Below are positions 43,519-56,575 of a DNA stretch of 64,000 nucleotides, in pieces (positions within the stretch are counted from its first letter, which is position 1; every line of letters begins with the position of its first letter). A program made the position numbers and the translations under genes. A model generated the notes under the pieces. That model worked only from the letters and a program-made list of their open reading frames with translations, was not told where the DNA came from and made no database searches. This stretch comes from Pomacea canaliculata (Eukaryota; Mollusca; Gastropoda; Architaenioglossa; Ampullariidae): contig NC_037602.1 of the NCBI RefSeq assembly GCF_003073045.1, forward strand, positions 5,622,872 through 5,686,871, read 5' to 3'.

Positions 43519-46500
43519 ATGGTGCTGTCACGGCTTTTCCGTGAATATGGAAAAATATGTGCAACTCACCCGTGGGAGGTGATCATCATCTCTCTCACTG
43601 TCATGCTCAGTCTGGTGTCAGTGAGTGCTTACCCTAGTCCTGAAATTGACAAGATATGTGGGTGGAACCATGTATGTGAAAATGCTGAGGTTAGAATTTT
43701 GCTTTCACTTTTCCCAATAGACATTTCTGTGCATGTTACTGTTTAGTAATTGTAAATTGCTTAACAGTCAAAAGAATGTTGTCCATGTAATTACTGTAAA
43801 TTTAAGATTATACGCTGCAACTTTTATTCCCAGCTTTAAACCATGGAGCTTTTTCCAATTGATTAATTTTTCAATTAGCTCCCTGTTAAAGGGTTAACTG
43901 TTCACTTTTTTTAGTCAAACTTAGTCAACAATCACGAAAACTAAAAAGATACCTCCATGACAGTAAGACGTAGTCTCATTGCCTTTTCATTCAAAATAAA
44001 TCCTTTAAGGGTTAACATACCATGCAATGAATTCACTTTTTTTGTGTAATGTTTAACAGCTTCTATGCGCTTCCATCTTCCAAGAGCAGACAACTTTGCA
44101 TTATCCACTCATTGCAAAGTAGTACAGGCGTTCCTCAGGTTACGTCAGCCCCAAGTTACAATGTTTTGTGATTACAACACATCTCCCATTTACTGTATAA
44201 AGCCTTGGTTCCACTTAAACATCGTAACGCAAACTTCATGTTTGGTGAAGAATTAAATGTATTTTATATGTGGTTTTTGATAATTTCTGTGTTAGGATAG
44301 GTGTTAGGATAAGTGCTTACAATATGCTATTTAGGTATAGTATGTACGTATGTTCCAACTTACAGCAAAAATTGGTTTACAGCGCAACATAGGAATGGAG
44401 CAACGTCGTAAGTCAAGGACTGCCTGTATAATAAAATCATTTACATGATTTATGTATAAAAATATCATCACTCATTTCCATATCCCTGCCCAGTATTGGT
44501 ACTGCAGTGTAAGTCAAATGTGCCCTCTGCTGTTGACAACCACCCAATCCCCAATATCAAATTTAAACTGGCGCACTGGTTATATTTTTCAGGAAATACA
44601 AAACTTTAACGTTATATTGACTGTAATACGATGCCTGGCAGTTCTATACATCTATCTACACTTTAGAAATCTGCAACGTCCTGGGTCAAAATACCTTTTA
44701 GGTAATTCTTTTTTTCTTCCTTAATCTTGACATCTAGGTTTGAGTATTTTCAATCTTCTTGACTTGCATGTTGTCTGGTCCATGAATCTTTGTTATTACC
44801 TATTCTGTTTACTTTCACGGTTTAGCTATCTATCAAGAAAAAAAATGATCATGAAAAAAAGGAATAATTATATTTAGGCTTTTTAATTAACAGACATATT
44901 TAAAATTTAATGTGTAGCATGTTTTTATTCACCCACGAGAAATTGTTTAATGTCAACACAGTGAAGGCACAGAGAAATACCAGTTTTAATAGTCCTGCCT
45001 GATGGGGGAAAGTTGAAAACCGTTAAACTTTATTACAGAATCATGCATTAGACTTAAAGATGGATGTCATGCTTGAGTCTTAATACTTATTTTGATAGAT
45101 TCTTGTTGGCTGCCATTCATAGAAACTGAAATATTAGGGCAACTAATTAATCATGAATATGCAAATTGTACCATCTAAAGATGGAGGTGACAGAATATTT
45201 ATACAATTTAAGCAATAAATTGCGCGGAAAGGCTGTAGCTTAAGGAAGTTTACACCAGTATTTCTGTTAATGATTGATAATTAGTATTTTCTTTTTAAAA
45301 AATGATAGATGAATAGCATGCTCAAATAATGAGCAGGCAATCATGTCTACACTTGTCCAGTCACAGTTGATTATAAGTATATATTAAGTACCTTTGTTGG
45401 TTTGCAGGTATTGTAGGAGTGTTCACCATTTTGGCAAGTTTCATGTTCAGTGTTGCATTCATGAAGCTGGTAGGAAGTGAACTGAGGGGACTAAGGTGAA
45501 CAGTTTGCCAAAATCATGTTAAAATCTCATTGACAATGCTAAATGAGTGCATGAAGTAGAATATAACTAAAATTTAGAGAAGTTGCTTGCAACCTGTTGA
45601 ACATTCCTGTTTTGAGATAAGGACATTTAAACTAACTGCCAAGGCTGATGTTAAATCTTGTTATCTAGTCTTAACACATTATCATTCTGACACCATTCTT
45701 GTATTTTGAATAGTTTTGTGTCTGCTGTGTCGAAATTAACTGCATCACTACATCTTAAATTGAAAACATAATTCATCTTTCCTTCCCCTACAGTGAAGCA
45801 TTGACGGTCTTTCTTTTACTGGTGGATGTTGGGAGGGCCAGTGCTCTCCTTCGTTGTACTCTCAGATCAGAAACACAGGATGAGGTGAAGGCCAATATTG
45901 CTCACGCTATGGCTGTGATTGGCCCAGCCATTACACTTGATGCTATTGTTGAAACACTGCTTATTGGTGTGGGCACACTTTCAGGTTTGTGTTCTTATTA
46001 CTCCACAGTTTTAAAATAGCTTGCAGTGTGTGTGAGGGAGAGAATGCTTATGTGTATGTAAAAAAGAAGTCAGGAAATGGTGGTATAAGATTGTGACAGC
46101 AAGTACAGCTATGACTAGATCTGAAACTGGTTACAAACTAAACAGCACATCTGAAGGCTAGAAATGTAGAAACCTGGTAAGCAAAGGATCAGAGCTAGAC
46201 AATTTTAGCAGCTTTTTCTATGGGAAATAACTATGCTTGATCCATTTTTACTATGTGCATATTATTCAATATTCACTAGTCCATATTATAGACATATTAG
46301 TTGGCATAAACTATTCTTGGCCATTTTATCAGACATTCTTATCAGATATTGGAGCTGACACAGAGCTTAGAATCAGTCCAACAGATACATTTGGTAGTTT
46401 GCCCTCTTTTGCCTTGGCCTTGATAGGGACCGCCACTGTAGTGGTGTGATTTCTTCAAAAATAGCTAGCCTGGCTTGATGCAGTCAGATGTTCCATAGCT

Positions 46501-49500
46501 GATTGGGTTTACCTGTACTTTACTCCAGACTTCATCATGCCACCTTGTGCCTATTATTATTATTCATCATTGTGATCTGACATTTCAGTCCATATTTTCT
46601 GAGCACATGGGGCTTTGGATTGAAAAGGGCATGTAGTAGGAAGTTGTTTGTTCCTTTCTTTAAGACATTTTATGATGATTTTTTTTTAATACGTAAACTT
46701 CATATTTTCACTTCAATTTTGGATCGAGATGAACATGTTCACACATCTATCATGAAGGGGATATTGGCATTTAGTGAGAGAGTGTGTGTGTGTGTGTGAG
46801 AGAGCCTGCATGTGCCATAAATTGGGGATCCAGTTAGGTGGTAGTCTTAATTCTTGGACTAGAATTAAGATTACGAACAAGGTGGTAAAAGGTGTGCGTG
46901 TGCACATGCACCATTTATACATGTATATGAAAGCAGTCCTTAGAATTAATGTACTTGTAATGTTTAACTTCTTTTTGTTTGAATATATTTTTCAGCATAA
47001 ACATTACTGATGTAATTGCAGCATTTCAGACTGTTGAAGAGAGTTAACTTGACAAATGTATTATCTTTCCATCAGACATAGCATATATTATAGCTGCTGC
47101 CTAGTTTTTAGAAGAAACAACTACACAGCAATTTTACATGTACCTTTGGCAGTTTTCATTTACTTTCATTTCCCTGATAGGTGTGAAACAACTGGAGGTC
47201 CTCTGTTACTATGGGTGCTTGGCAATCATTGCTTACTATCTGGCATTCATGACTCTATACCCAGCATCTTTGGCACTTGCCTTGGAGGTATGCATTATAT
47301 AAAGTAAAGCAGCATAAATCAGGAATGGTTGGGGCTCCCACCCCTCCCCCCGTGCTGACTGGGTAGAGCACCAATAGGAATGTTAAGTTTGACTTAGATC
47401 TAGGTGTTTTCTCTTTGTGTGTGTGTTAAACACTCCTGAATACTCTAAAAGAACAAATGTGCTGTTAAAAGTCCCTCCTTCCTCCCCCCCCCCCTTGCTG
47501 ATTTTCTTGAAATAGATTTTGCGGGAGCGCAACCAAGGCAAGCCCTTAAAGCACCTTCAGAAGTTAGCAGGCATCCAACAGAGCGAGGAGCGGGAAGAAA
47601 AGCCAAACCCAGTCAACCAATATGTCAAAATAATCATGGTAATTAAATAACATCTCCTTTATCGTTGTTTCCACTGCACTATTTAGTGCTTTTTGTTGGA
47701 TCGTAGCATGTGTGGAGGAGGGATGTGTATAATGGGAATGTCCAATTGTGTGCATGTATAAATTTGCATGTGTTAGATAAAGGAAATACTGCTGAAAATA
47801 TGGTTTGATATTGTAAACAGATTTTATATTGATGGCTAGACACTAGATAATTCCTGGTTTATAAATTTTTAAGGGATGATGTATAAATATCTGGTTTGAT
47901 TCTACAACCAATTTTAAGCTGAGATGGTGGTAGGGCTGGGAGAGGGAAATAAAATGGGTGATAATAAATGATTAACTAGTTTTGTAACATTGGTTTTTGA
48001 TTGCTGATGAAACATTTTTTTTTTAATTCATAAGCTCTGTCTGTGTGTGTCACATAGTCAGCAGGTTTGTTTTTGGTTCATGCTCGGAATCTTCTGGTCA
48101 CCGAGGGAGGACAGGGCACTGAAAAGGGAAGTTCAGATAGGATGCTACTTGTTCCTGATCACCCTCAGGACCAACCTAAGAAACACATGGAATCTTGGCA
48201 TGGCAATGTTTTTGGGTAGGTATTTGTAAATTTGCTGCCCTATGCTCCACTGGGGGCAAATAGGAACAAGAAGAAGAATTTGTAAATTATGTAAGAACTG
48301 ACAGCTGCAAGTTAACTACGACCAAGTCTTTATTGCTCTGCATAAATAATGATTGGTTTGCTTCTGAATGAAAATTTGGAATAAATAAATTTTTTAGAAC
48401 ATTTATTTCACACATTACAGTATATTATGTCACGTCTGGTCATTTGTACATAAAAATTATAATAAATAAAGAATGCATCCAAAAAACCCTCCACACCCTT
48501 ATTTCAGGCACTTGGACATATCAGAGAATCCTGTCACCAATTACATGTACTGCACATACAGGCATAGACTTGTACATCTGTACACTTATCTTCACTCATC
48601 ATACATTCCAAACTCACACGCATGCACTTAAATAACTTTTAATTAAAAAGTTAGTCCCTTCAAGCACATTCCATCCACACGTATATAAAACCCAATGGTA
48701 TTAAGCCCACAACTCATGAGTACATATCTAGAGAGTACAAATTATATCATAGATAATCATCTTCCTACATGAACAGTATATATACACACACATGTATAAA
48801 GTTGATAGCATTGCATATGATGTATATGAAAATAATCAAGCATATGTGTACAAGCACTGGGTTTTCAGGCTGAGAGGAAACATAAGAAATGCATACTGCA
48901 TAGTAAGGAATGCATTGTCCTGCAGCAGCTCATGAGTTATGCAGAGGCTAATGATCTCAAACCTTGCCAGGCAGCCTAATATAAGCCATACAGCACGGAC
49001 AGCTTTAGAATGAGTGGTGAAAGATCTCATAATTGCATCTGACAATGGGATTTGATATGATCAACCATACAACTGACTCACATTGAATTTAGGGGTTCAG
49101 GGCACAGCACTTAGTTTGAATCATACCTCATCCAACATGGACAGTTGGTAGCTGTTAAAAATGTTAGGTCTAGCTTTAGCAACCAATGCCTATGTCTATT
49201 CCATATTCTGGGAATAAGATGGCCTGAAAAGATCTCCAACAGCAGCCTGTGGAAAAGAACCAGAATGCCACTAGCCAAGACACTAAAAGCGCAAATGGGG
49301 CTGGATAGGACACACCCTGCACAAACCAGCTGACACCATTGTACAGCAGGCACTTGACTGGAACCCTCAGGAAAAGAGGAGAGTTGGGAGACCAAAGCAG
49401 AATTGGAAAAGAACAGTAGAGAGTTAGGCAAAAGACATCAGAATCACATGGGCCCATATTAGGGGGGCTGCCCAAAACCAGGTCCGCTGGCAAGATGTTG

Positions 49501-52500
49501 CGGCCCTATGCTCCTTAAGGAGTAACAAGGAATAAGCTAGACAGAAAGTTTATTTTTGTGTCTTTCATTTGTGACTATGTTTTGTGTCTTTATTACCTTT
49601 CATTTGTGAATTTGATAATGTTTTTTTTTTTTTTCTTGACAGGATGCTGAATGAAAACTTTGACTATTTCATAACATTGGCTGTGGCTCTAGCACTTACC
49701 CTCAAGTACATTTACTATGATAATGATGTGGACCAGCAAATAGACAGTTTGCCTTCACCGCAGTCACTTGATGTTGGTGAGTTGAGCTTCTCCAGCGTGG
49801 AATGGTTTGCAATATTATGCGTGTGTTTGTGCATACACGGGCTGATCTTGCTAGTGGATTATGCTACGTATCAAAGAATTCACACCGCAGGATCTGCAAG
49901 TTATAATTTCAACCTCCCTACCATAAACTAAAAATCCCATACTGCTGTTACTGTGATTTTTATTTGTTTGCTTTCTGGGACATGATGCAGCATTTGGAAC
50001 ATATTCTTTGAAGAAACAACCACATAACCATATATGGCTGGTATCTCTAACTTTCCACACCTTTTTTTTTTTTCGGTGCCTTTATATTTTTGTCATGATA
50101 TTTTATTGCAATGTCTTGCTTTCCTCAAAAGTAGCACAAACATTTTTTACAGGAAAGAGGGAAGTATGCCCTTCACCAGCTGCTGTGACAAAGTCCCCTA
50201 TGTTCACTCTTGATGACAGTGATGGTGAGGATACGAAGAGCGTTGCTGAAAAGGCAGTACAGACAGAGAACTCAGCTATATCATCTGAGAAAACAAAAGG
50301 TTATATTGCACCTTCTATCCTGCAGGACACCAAAGCATCAGTGTGCCGCAGTTTGGAAACATGCCTGGAAATATTGAACTCTGATGTGAGTTGCTTTGTA
50401 AGGGTTGTAGTTTCTCACTCCTTCCTCCTTCAGTCTAAACTGCTTGAGTGGGATTCCCCAAAATGGTAGTACACCATATGTATTTTAGAAAACTGTGATC
50501 AGCACTCATAAAACAGAAAGAAGTTGGTGGATGATAATGGATCTGACTTGTTCTGGGAAACCATTGACAGATTTTATCAAGATTTTAAGTTAATATAACG
50601 CCTGACAAAATAAACATTTTCTCTTTTGCAGTAAATCAGAATTTGAATATTAGGGTTTTTGGTTGATTTTTTTTCTTTTCATTCTGTAGTGGGACCTGGG
50701 TAACAGAAAGCAGGTTACTTAAAAAAATCTGTGAAGAGATATTCTGATTTTTATCTCACTAGGCTATTGTTTTAATTATAAAGATCCTTGTTTTCATAGA
50801 AATAATTGGAAAAGTGAATGTTTTCCCTGCAGTTTTTATTTCTGAAATTGATGAGTTTTATATTCTTTCAAATTTATATGTACATTTTGCAACAAAGTAT
50901 TAAAAAAAAAATCGAAATTAATTGGCTAGTAATTTTGCTGTCTGTTGCTTGCAATGTAGGAGGGAGCTGGAGCACTAACAGATGAGGAAGTTATGCTGCT
51001 GGTTCAAAAGAAGCATATACCATCATATAAACTAGAAAAGGTTCTGAACAGCTATGAGAGAGGTGTCCATATTAGGTATGCTATGAAACTGTTTTCTTAA
51101 TTGCTGTTGATTCATATCCATTTATTTTAAATCTTATTTGCAGTTATTTCTTAGTCTCTGTTTAATGATAATGGTTGTGAGTTTGACAGTTTTCCAGTTG
51201 AAAAGTAGCTAATGCACAACATGGAAAATAAATTGCTTATGATAAATGAAATAACCCTAGAATACCAGTATCTTGGAAGCATCTGAAAAGAAGGGATGCA
51301 GGAAAGGTTTTGAATTCAAAACAAGAATGCAGACAAAGTATTAGATCACAGGTCAGCGATTAAGTTTCCACAAAATGATATTAAGCTAGTGAAAGGGATA
51401 CGAATGGCTACAGCTAGGTCAAGAAATGTAGCATTAATGCAAGTTGCACTTAAACTCCAAAGTAGTTTCTTCTTGCAGACGACAGATGCTGCTTCTTCAG
51501 CTTCCATCCAGATCAGTTTTGGATCATCTCCCCTATATTAATTATGACTACAGCTTAGTAAGTAGACTGGTCCAGCCTTTTTTCTTTTTTTAAACCCATC
51601 TTGGCTTGCTGACAGCAGTAAATTAACATAAATTTGTAAACATGGTAAAGTTCATTTGTGTGAGTGTGCATTACCTGTCCACGCTACAATAGCCATGTTA
51701 CAGCCTTAGTCGCTGGCATGGCATAAAAAACAAACCATGCTACAATACATGACGTTTACAATAGCCTGACCCAGCCTGTGTGGAAGCTCTTTTCGTATTG
51801 AGCTATGGCTAAATTTTGTTTAATAAGACTTTGATTTCATTTAGTGGATAGAAGACAAAGCTGCTGGGGGCATAGCCAGCTGTTTGCTTAATTGAAAATG
51901 GACTCAAAAATGTGAAGACTATTATATGATGCATTAAATTTTTGTTAGGAACAGGGGGTTGTTGCCTCTGTCTTTTGTTTAGAGATTTCAGAGATTATTG
52001 CGCTTACCAGTCAGTATATGAGTGTTTTTTGCGGCGTCATGGTTTTGCGTCAGAACCCGACGTCATTTTTATGACGTAGTTTTTCATTTTTATGACGTAG
52101 TTTTAGAGGGGGAGGGGAGAGTGAAGAATGGATGAAGAGTGAAAACGGGAGCGGAGAAACTGTACGTGTGGATACAGAGACTGTTGGGAGAAACTGTACG
52201 TGTGGATACAGAGACGGTTGGGGAGAAACTGTACGTGTGGATACAGAGACGGTTGGGAGAAAGGATCAGAAGCGAACTAGAGTGAGTGGATTGTCCGTTT
52301 TGGGGAACTGGAAGACCTATGGACTTTGTATTTAGTTAATGTTAATGGATTTAAAGTTTTGATTCCCACGACAAAATCTTGGTGATAAGTGATTGGAAGA
52401 ACACGCAAGGGGACGCGTGCGTGTAGAGAGAGAAAGAGTGATTTTAAAAACAGCGTTCCTGACAATTTTATTATGAATATTTCAGGTGGATGGTGCTTGT

Positions 52501-55500
52501 TGTGAAAATGTGATTGGCTATATGCCTGTTCCTGTTGGTTTTGCTGGACCACTTTTGCTAGATGGCAAACGATTCACAGTTCCCATGGCAACAACAGAGG
52601 GATGCTTGGTGGCCAGCACAAACAGAGGCTGTCGAGCTTTAGAGGTAATCCTACATTTGTCTCCTTTCAGAGAATAGTATCAGGATTGAGTAGGTACCCA
52701 TGTGGGTCTGTGGGTGTGGGTATGATGCAGAAGAAAATAAACTAGCATATCTTCAAGGTGGCTGAGACTTTTATGAGTATTTTAAATATTCTATGTGTAT
52801 TTGGTGTATGTGCTTCTGTTAATACAAATATAAACATTTGTCCAGGTGTTATTACTGCTGTATCTGTTTGCTTAAGAAGACCCCATAGAATTACGATGCT
52901 TTTATTTATCTCGACAGCAATGTGGTGGGGTACAAAGTTGTATGTTTGGAGATGGCATGACACGAGCCCCTGTGATTCGCTTCCCATCAGCAAAACGAGC
53001 AAGGTATTTAAGCATTACGCAGCAGGCAGTTTACTGGTTCATGTTGGAAGGATGAAAACAGAAAAAGGCACCATTTTACCTGGAGGAGAAAATCTTCATC
53101 AAATCTATTATTCTCTGTGTGTGTGTGAGCAAATGTGCATGCTCATTTGTATATTTATATGTGTGTGTGTTGTAGATATATTTATCTTTTGTTAAATGAT
53201 TGCATTTCTTAATAATAGATTCTTTGAATTTGAAATGTTTCAGTGAAGTCAAACAGTGGTTACAAGATAGTGACAACTTTGATAAAGTCAAGGAATGGTT
53301 TGATGTTACAAGCAGGTCAGTGTAATAAGTTTTTCACGGTTATAAACCAAACAAAGTTGTTAATAAAATTTTAAATAACTTAAAAGAAAGACTAATTTAT
53401 CATAATTTTATAAATAAGGAATTTGTATCCATAATGAATACCTGTGATAAAGTGATGTTTTAGGCAGTAAATACAATGACAGCCCGATGGGAAATTGAAA
53501 ACTGATTAAAATTATGAAGTTCTTGTATGAAAGAAGACAAATCCCCTTAATTGTTTTGGCTGTGTGCTTCAAACTCAGATTTGCCCGACTGCAGCATCTG
53601 ACCATTGTACTGGCTGGTCGTCAACTATATATTCGTTTTGTGTCTACCACTGGTGATGCTATGGGGATGAACATGCTTTCTAAGGTTTGTTAGATTATTT
53701 CATTTACAGGCAAATGAGACTGTGGCTAAAGTTCCTAAAATGGGCCATAGGGGGTAAAATCAGTTTCAATATTCTTGTTTTTCTGGCTCCATAAATGTTA
53801 AAAAAGACAACTGCTCATCTGGTTCTTATGCAATTACATTTTTAGTGCGACATCCAGGCGTCCGATGACAAAAAAGTACAGCAGTTTTCAGTACGGCTAT
53901 CAAAGAAAACTGATAGCACTGGTTCATTAATGCTGTTTGTCAACTGTGTGTCTTGATATTCTTGAGCATGGTATCCATGTGTGTGCATTTATTTCAGGGA
54001 TCAGAAAATGCACTTAAAGAACTTTCTAAGGAGTTCCCAGACATGGAAATTATAAGCCTCAGTGGAAACTTTTGTACAGACAAAAAACCAGCTGCAATAA
54101 ACTGGTTGGTTATGGTCTTTTATATTGTATATAATCTTACATTTTTATTTTTATTCTCATTGCTTAAAGTCATCAGTAGCCTTACCATGATAAGGATATG
54201 TCCACAAAAGTAATGCATAATTACTAATGTGCATACAAGATTCATTCTTATTTATTGAAAAAAAGGTGTTTTGTTCACTCTGAACTGCAAAATCACTCTT
54301 AAAATATATTTTCAAAGGATTGAAGGAAGGGGCAAATCTGTTGTGTGCGAAGCAACAGTCTCTGGACACATTATCAAGTCAGTGCTGAAGACATCAGCAG
54401 CAGCTTTGGTTGATCTCAACATCCAGAAAAATCTGGTTGGTTCTGCCATGGCAGGCAGCATTGGAGGCTTTAATGCTCATGCAGCCAACATTGTGACTGC
54501 TATTTACATTGCTACTGGACAGGTAAGACTTCAGGACCAGACAGGGGCTTTTACGAACAAACATGTTAGGATTTTGATGCATACAGTTGATTCCTTGTGT
54601 ATGTGTGTGCGCTTAAGCACACTATGCATATATTACATGTGTTCAGACATCTGCAGGAGTTCTTTACACACTTGTGAGGTGTGGAAGCTTGAGAGTTTGT
54701 GCATAGTTATTTCTGGTTTGAATTTTTTTTTCTCTGTCATGATTGTATTGGCAGGCTCCAGACAGATTTGTTTTGAAATACAGATAAAATAATTTTCACA
54801 GTTGAGAAAATGTGTTATTATTTTAAACTGTAAATTCATTTACTGTAAGATCACCCTAGGTGAATGAGAATATAGACACCAGCAACCTTCACAACAGCCA
54901 ATGGAATGTTGTGTTAGCACCTACAGTAAAGCATGACTAATGTTGCTGACAGGATCCAGCTCAGAATATTGCCAGCTCCAACTGTATGACGCTGATGGAG
55001 ACTGCAGGTATTTCTGGTGAAGACTTGCATATTACCTGCACCATGCCATCACTTGAACTTGGCACTGTTGGAGGAGGAACTGTACTGTCTCCCCAGGGTG
55101 CATGTCTTGAGGTAAGCCTGATTTTAAAAAAAAAAAAAAAAAAAAAAAACAGACTGGTTGACTGAAGGAAAACTTCTTAACATAAAGGTTGACTTAGTGT
55201 TATGCTTCATCATTAAACATATTATATTTATACTTCCCTTACTAGGGAAATAAAGATGCTGGTGCATATTTCAAGTATAACTTGCAGTTGACTGCATGCT
55301 ACAGAGTATTTTGCACACCTTGTTCAGGATGAGCTTTCAAACATGTACATATGCTTGAATTATTGTGCAAATATTTGTGTACAGATGCTTGGTGTGCGTG
55401 GTTCCAATCCTGAGAGGCCTGGTGCAAATGCAGAGCAGTTAGCACGAATTGTGTGCGCCACAGTCCTAGCTGGTGAACTGTCTCTTTTGTCAGCCCTGGC

Positions 55501-56575
55501 TGCTGGACATCTAGTAAAAAGTCATCTTCGACATAACAGGTGAATTGATGCTTAAGTGTTGGATGCCTCACTCCTCTTGTATGACTACCATTATCCGTCA
55601 CCGTTCAGCCTCAACATGAAAATTGCAGCGCAGGATTCATTAACTTCTCAGATTGTTATGGTAGAATCCAGTTTAGGCAAAAATACTCAACTCAATACAG
55701 TCACCTTCCTTTCAGACTGGATGTATCCATTAGTTGCCATATTTTGGCTATTTAAAAAAAATGGTGCAAAAATAACTGTCACAAAAATATAATTTTGAAT
55801 TAGTTTTAAATATCACATTTAGCAGAAATGAACTGTTTTACCTTTAGGAAGTGGTAATTTTTGTTTTTTTTTTCTAGAAAATTTACATGTATCGGCATAT
55901 CCGCAAAACTGCCTTTCAGATTCATATTTTGGAAGTAGAGCAGGCACAGTATATACGTAAAAAGTTCCAGTTATTAATGCACATAAAATTTTTTCATCCC
56001 TTATGTATATATTATCCATTATCATGGAAAGTCATACGAATACAGTTTATTTTGCCAACTAAACTGACAGAAAACAGGGGAACATCGACTCATGTATTCT
56101 ATCACATTTCTCTCTCTATGCCATAAAGAATTTAAATTTGAAAAAGACTTAATGTCCTGTCATACAAAGCAAGGGAATGTAACTTATAGAGAAATGATTT
56201 AGCTTTAATATGAGCTATTGTTTGTTCCTGTACTGTTAACCACTCGCAAATTTAGAAAAATAATAAAAGCATTGTACACGTGTATAGTGTGACGTCTTAA
56301 ATCAAGGCCAGCCACAGGCTGTGGCTTGCCGTAGCATCCACAATGAGTTAATGTGAAGGGTTTCTTTTTTTGTTTCTTAGTATTCTCTGTCTCTGACATG
56401 TTGTCTTTGTTTGATTTACTTTTTTGGTTGGTGAGGGGGAGGCGGATTAGGGATAATCATATAATACTTTTAATCTGATTGTTTCAGATCGTCCCTGAGT
56501 CTTAATCCTGTCACTTCCATGAGCCAAAAAAATCTGACTTTAGTACCAGGCACCTGCACTCAAGGATGCTCTTGA
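43519..56575 (+). CDS. HMGCR: 3-hydroxy-3-methylglutaryl-CoA reductase (HMGCR), 21-exon gene
   Basis: It reduces HMG-CoA to mevalonate with NADPH, the committed step of isoprenoid synthesis, in the ER membrane. Coding exons: 43486-43689 (ATG 43519), 44593-44701, 45408-45495, 45794-45984, 47181-47287, 47516-47638, 48058-48215, 49643-49776, 50153-50385, 50960-51075, 51479-51557, 52486-52644, 52918-53003, 53244-53315, 53579-53684, 53998-54104, 54318-54522, 54953-55111, 55385-55539 and 56488-56575. All junctions are GT-AG and all phases match, giving 881 residues (human 888), or 898 with exon 1. The start [20 protein letters not shown] matches vertebrate MLSRLFR. The gene looks complete. Confidence 0.95.
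44125..44426. mobile_element. Short inverted-repeat element (mariner/pogo-type MITE) in HMGCR intron 2
   Basis: The ends CAGGCGTTCCTCAGGTTACG and the complement of CGTAAGTCAAGGACTGCCTG match imperfectly and are flanked by TA on both sides (44123-44124 and 44427-44428). It is 302 bp long and has no coding capacity. Confidence 0.75.
44427..47180 (+). other. HMGCR introns 3-5, no further genes
   Basis: This is intronic AT-rich DNA between the listed exons, with a (GT)n(GA)n tract near 46780-46804. I see no other coding sequence or RNA gene. Confidence 0.5.
48236..48290 (+). repeat. LINE 3' end relic
   Basis: CTGCCCTATGCTCCACTGGG continues into an AAG-rich tail. It reads like the extreme C-terminus (ALCSTGG) of the same LINE family as 49120-49535. 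Confidence 0.5.
49120..49535 (+). mobile_element. Non-LTR retrotransposon (LINE) 3' fragment in HMGCR intron 8
   Basis: Several frames together show the C-terminal tail of an invertebrate LINE reverse transcriptase: [53 protein letters not shown] and [12 protein letters not shown]. The frame changes several times and the 5' part is missing, so this is an old 5'-truncated copy. Confidence 0.8.
50386..50959 (+). other. HMGCR intron 10
   Basis: This is AT-rich intron with no repeats recognised. Confidence 0.5.
52153..52262. repeat. Tandem repeat of about 34 bp, three copies, HMGCR intron 12
   Basis: The unit GGAGAAACTGTACGTGTGGA, followed by TACAGAGAC and a GTTG end, is repeated three times with one or two differences. 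It lies in a G-rich, purine-rich patch. Confidence 0.9.
55540..56487 (+). other. HMGCR intron 20
   Basis: This last intron begins GTGAAT and ends TTGTTTCAG. No other gene is seen. Reading through it would end the protein right after HNR and lose the phospho-site serine. Confidence 0.7.

Larger units (their letters stand above)
43486..50385 (+). other. HMGCR: HMGCR membrane domain and linker (exons 2-10)
   Basis: Exons 2-9 encode the multi-span membrane part with the sterol-sensing domain. The segment equivalent to the human Insig-binding YIYF reads LYIYLHF, so the last residue is Leu. The two lysines known in mammals as sterol-triggered ubiquitin sites have counterparts here, in GSKYLLG (exon 3) and [12 protein letters not shown] (exon 7). 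Exon 8 is a polar luminal stretch; exon 10 is an acidic, Ser-rich cytosolic linker ([13 protein letters not shown]), the least conserved part of the family. Confidence 0.85.
50960..56575 (+). other. HMGCR: HMGCR catalytic domain (exons 11-21)
   Basis: All four catalytic residues are visible: Glu in [10 protein letters not shown] (exon 13), Lys in DKKPAAINW (exon 17), Asp at the exon 18-19 join (GQ then DPAQN) and His in GHLVKSH (exon 20). Also present are the substrate motif [19 protein letters not shown], and the cofactor motifs GDAMGMNM and GTVGGGT. The final exon completes HNRSSLSLN, so the serine equivalent to the AMPK-regulated site of mammals is kept. The stop is at 56573-56575. Confidence 0.92.
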
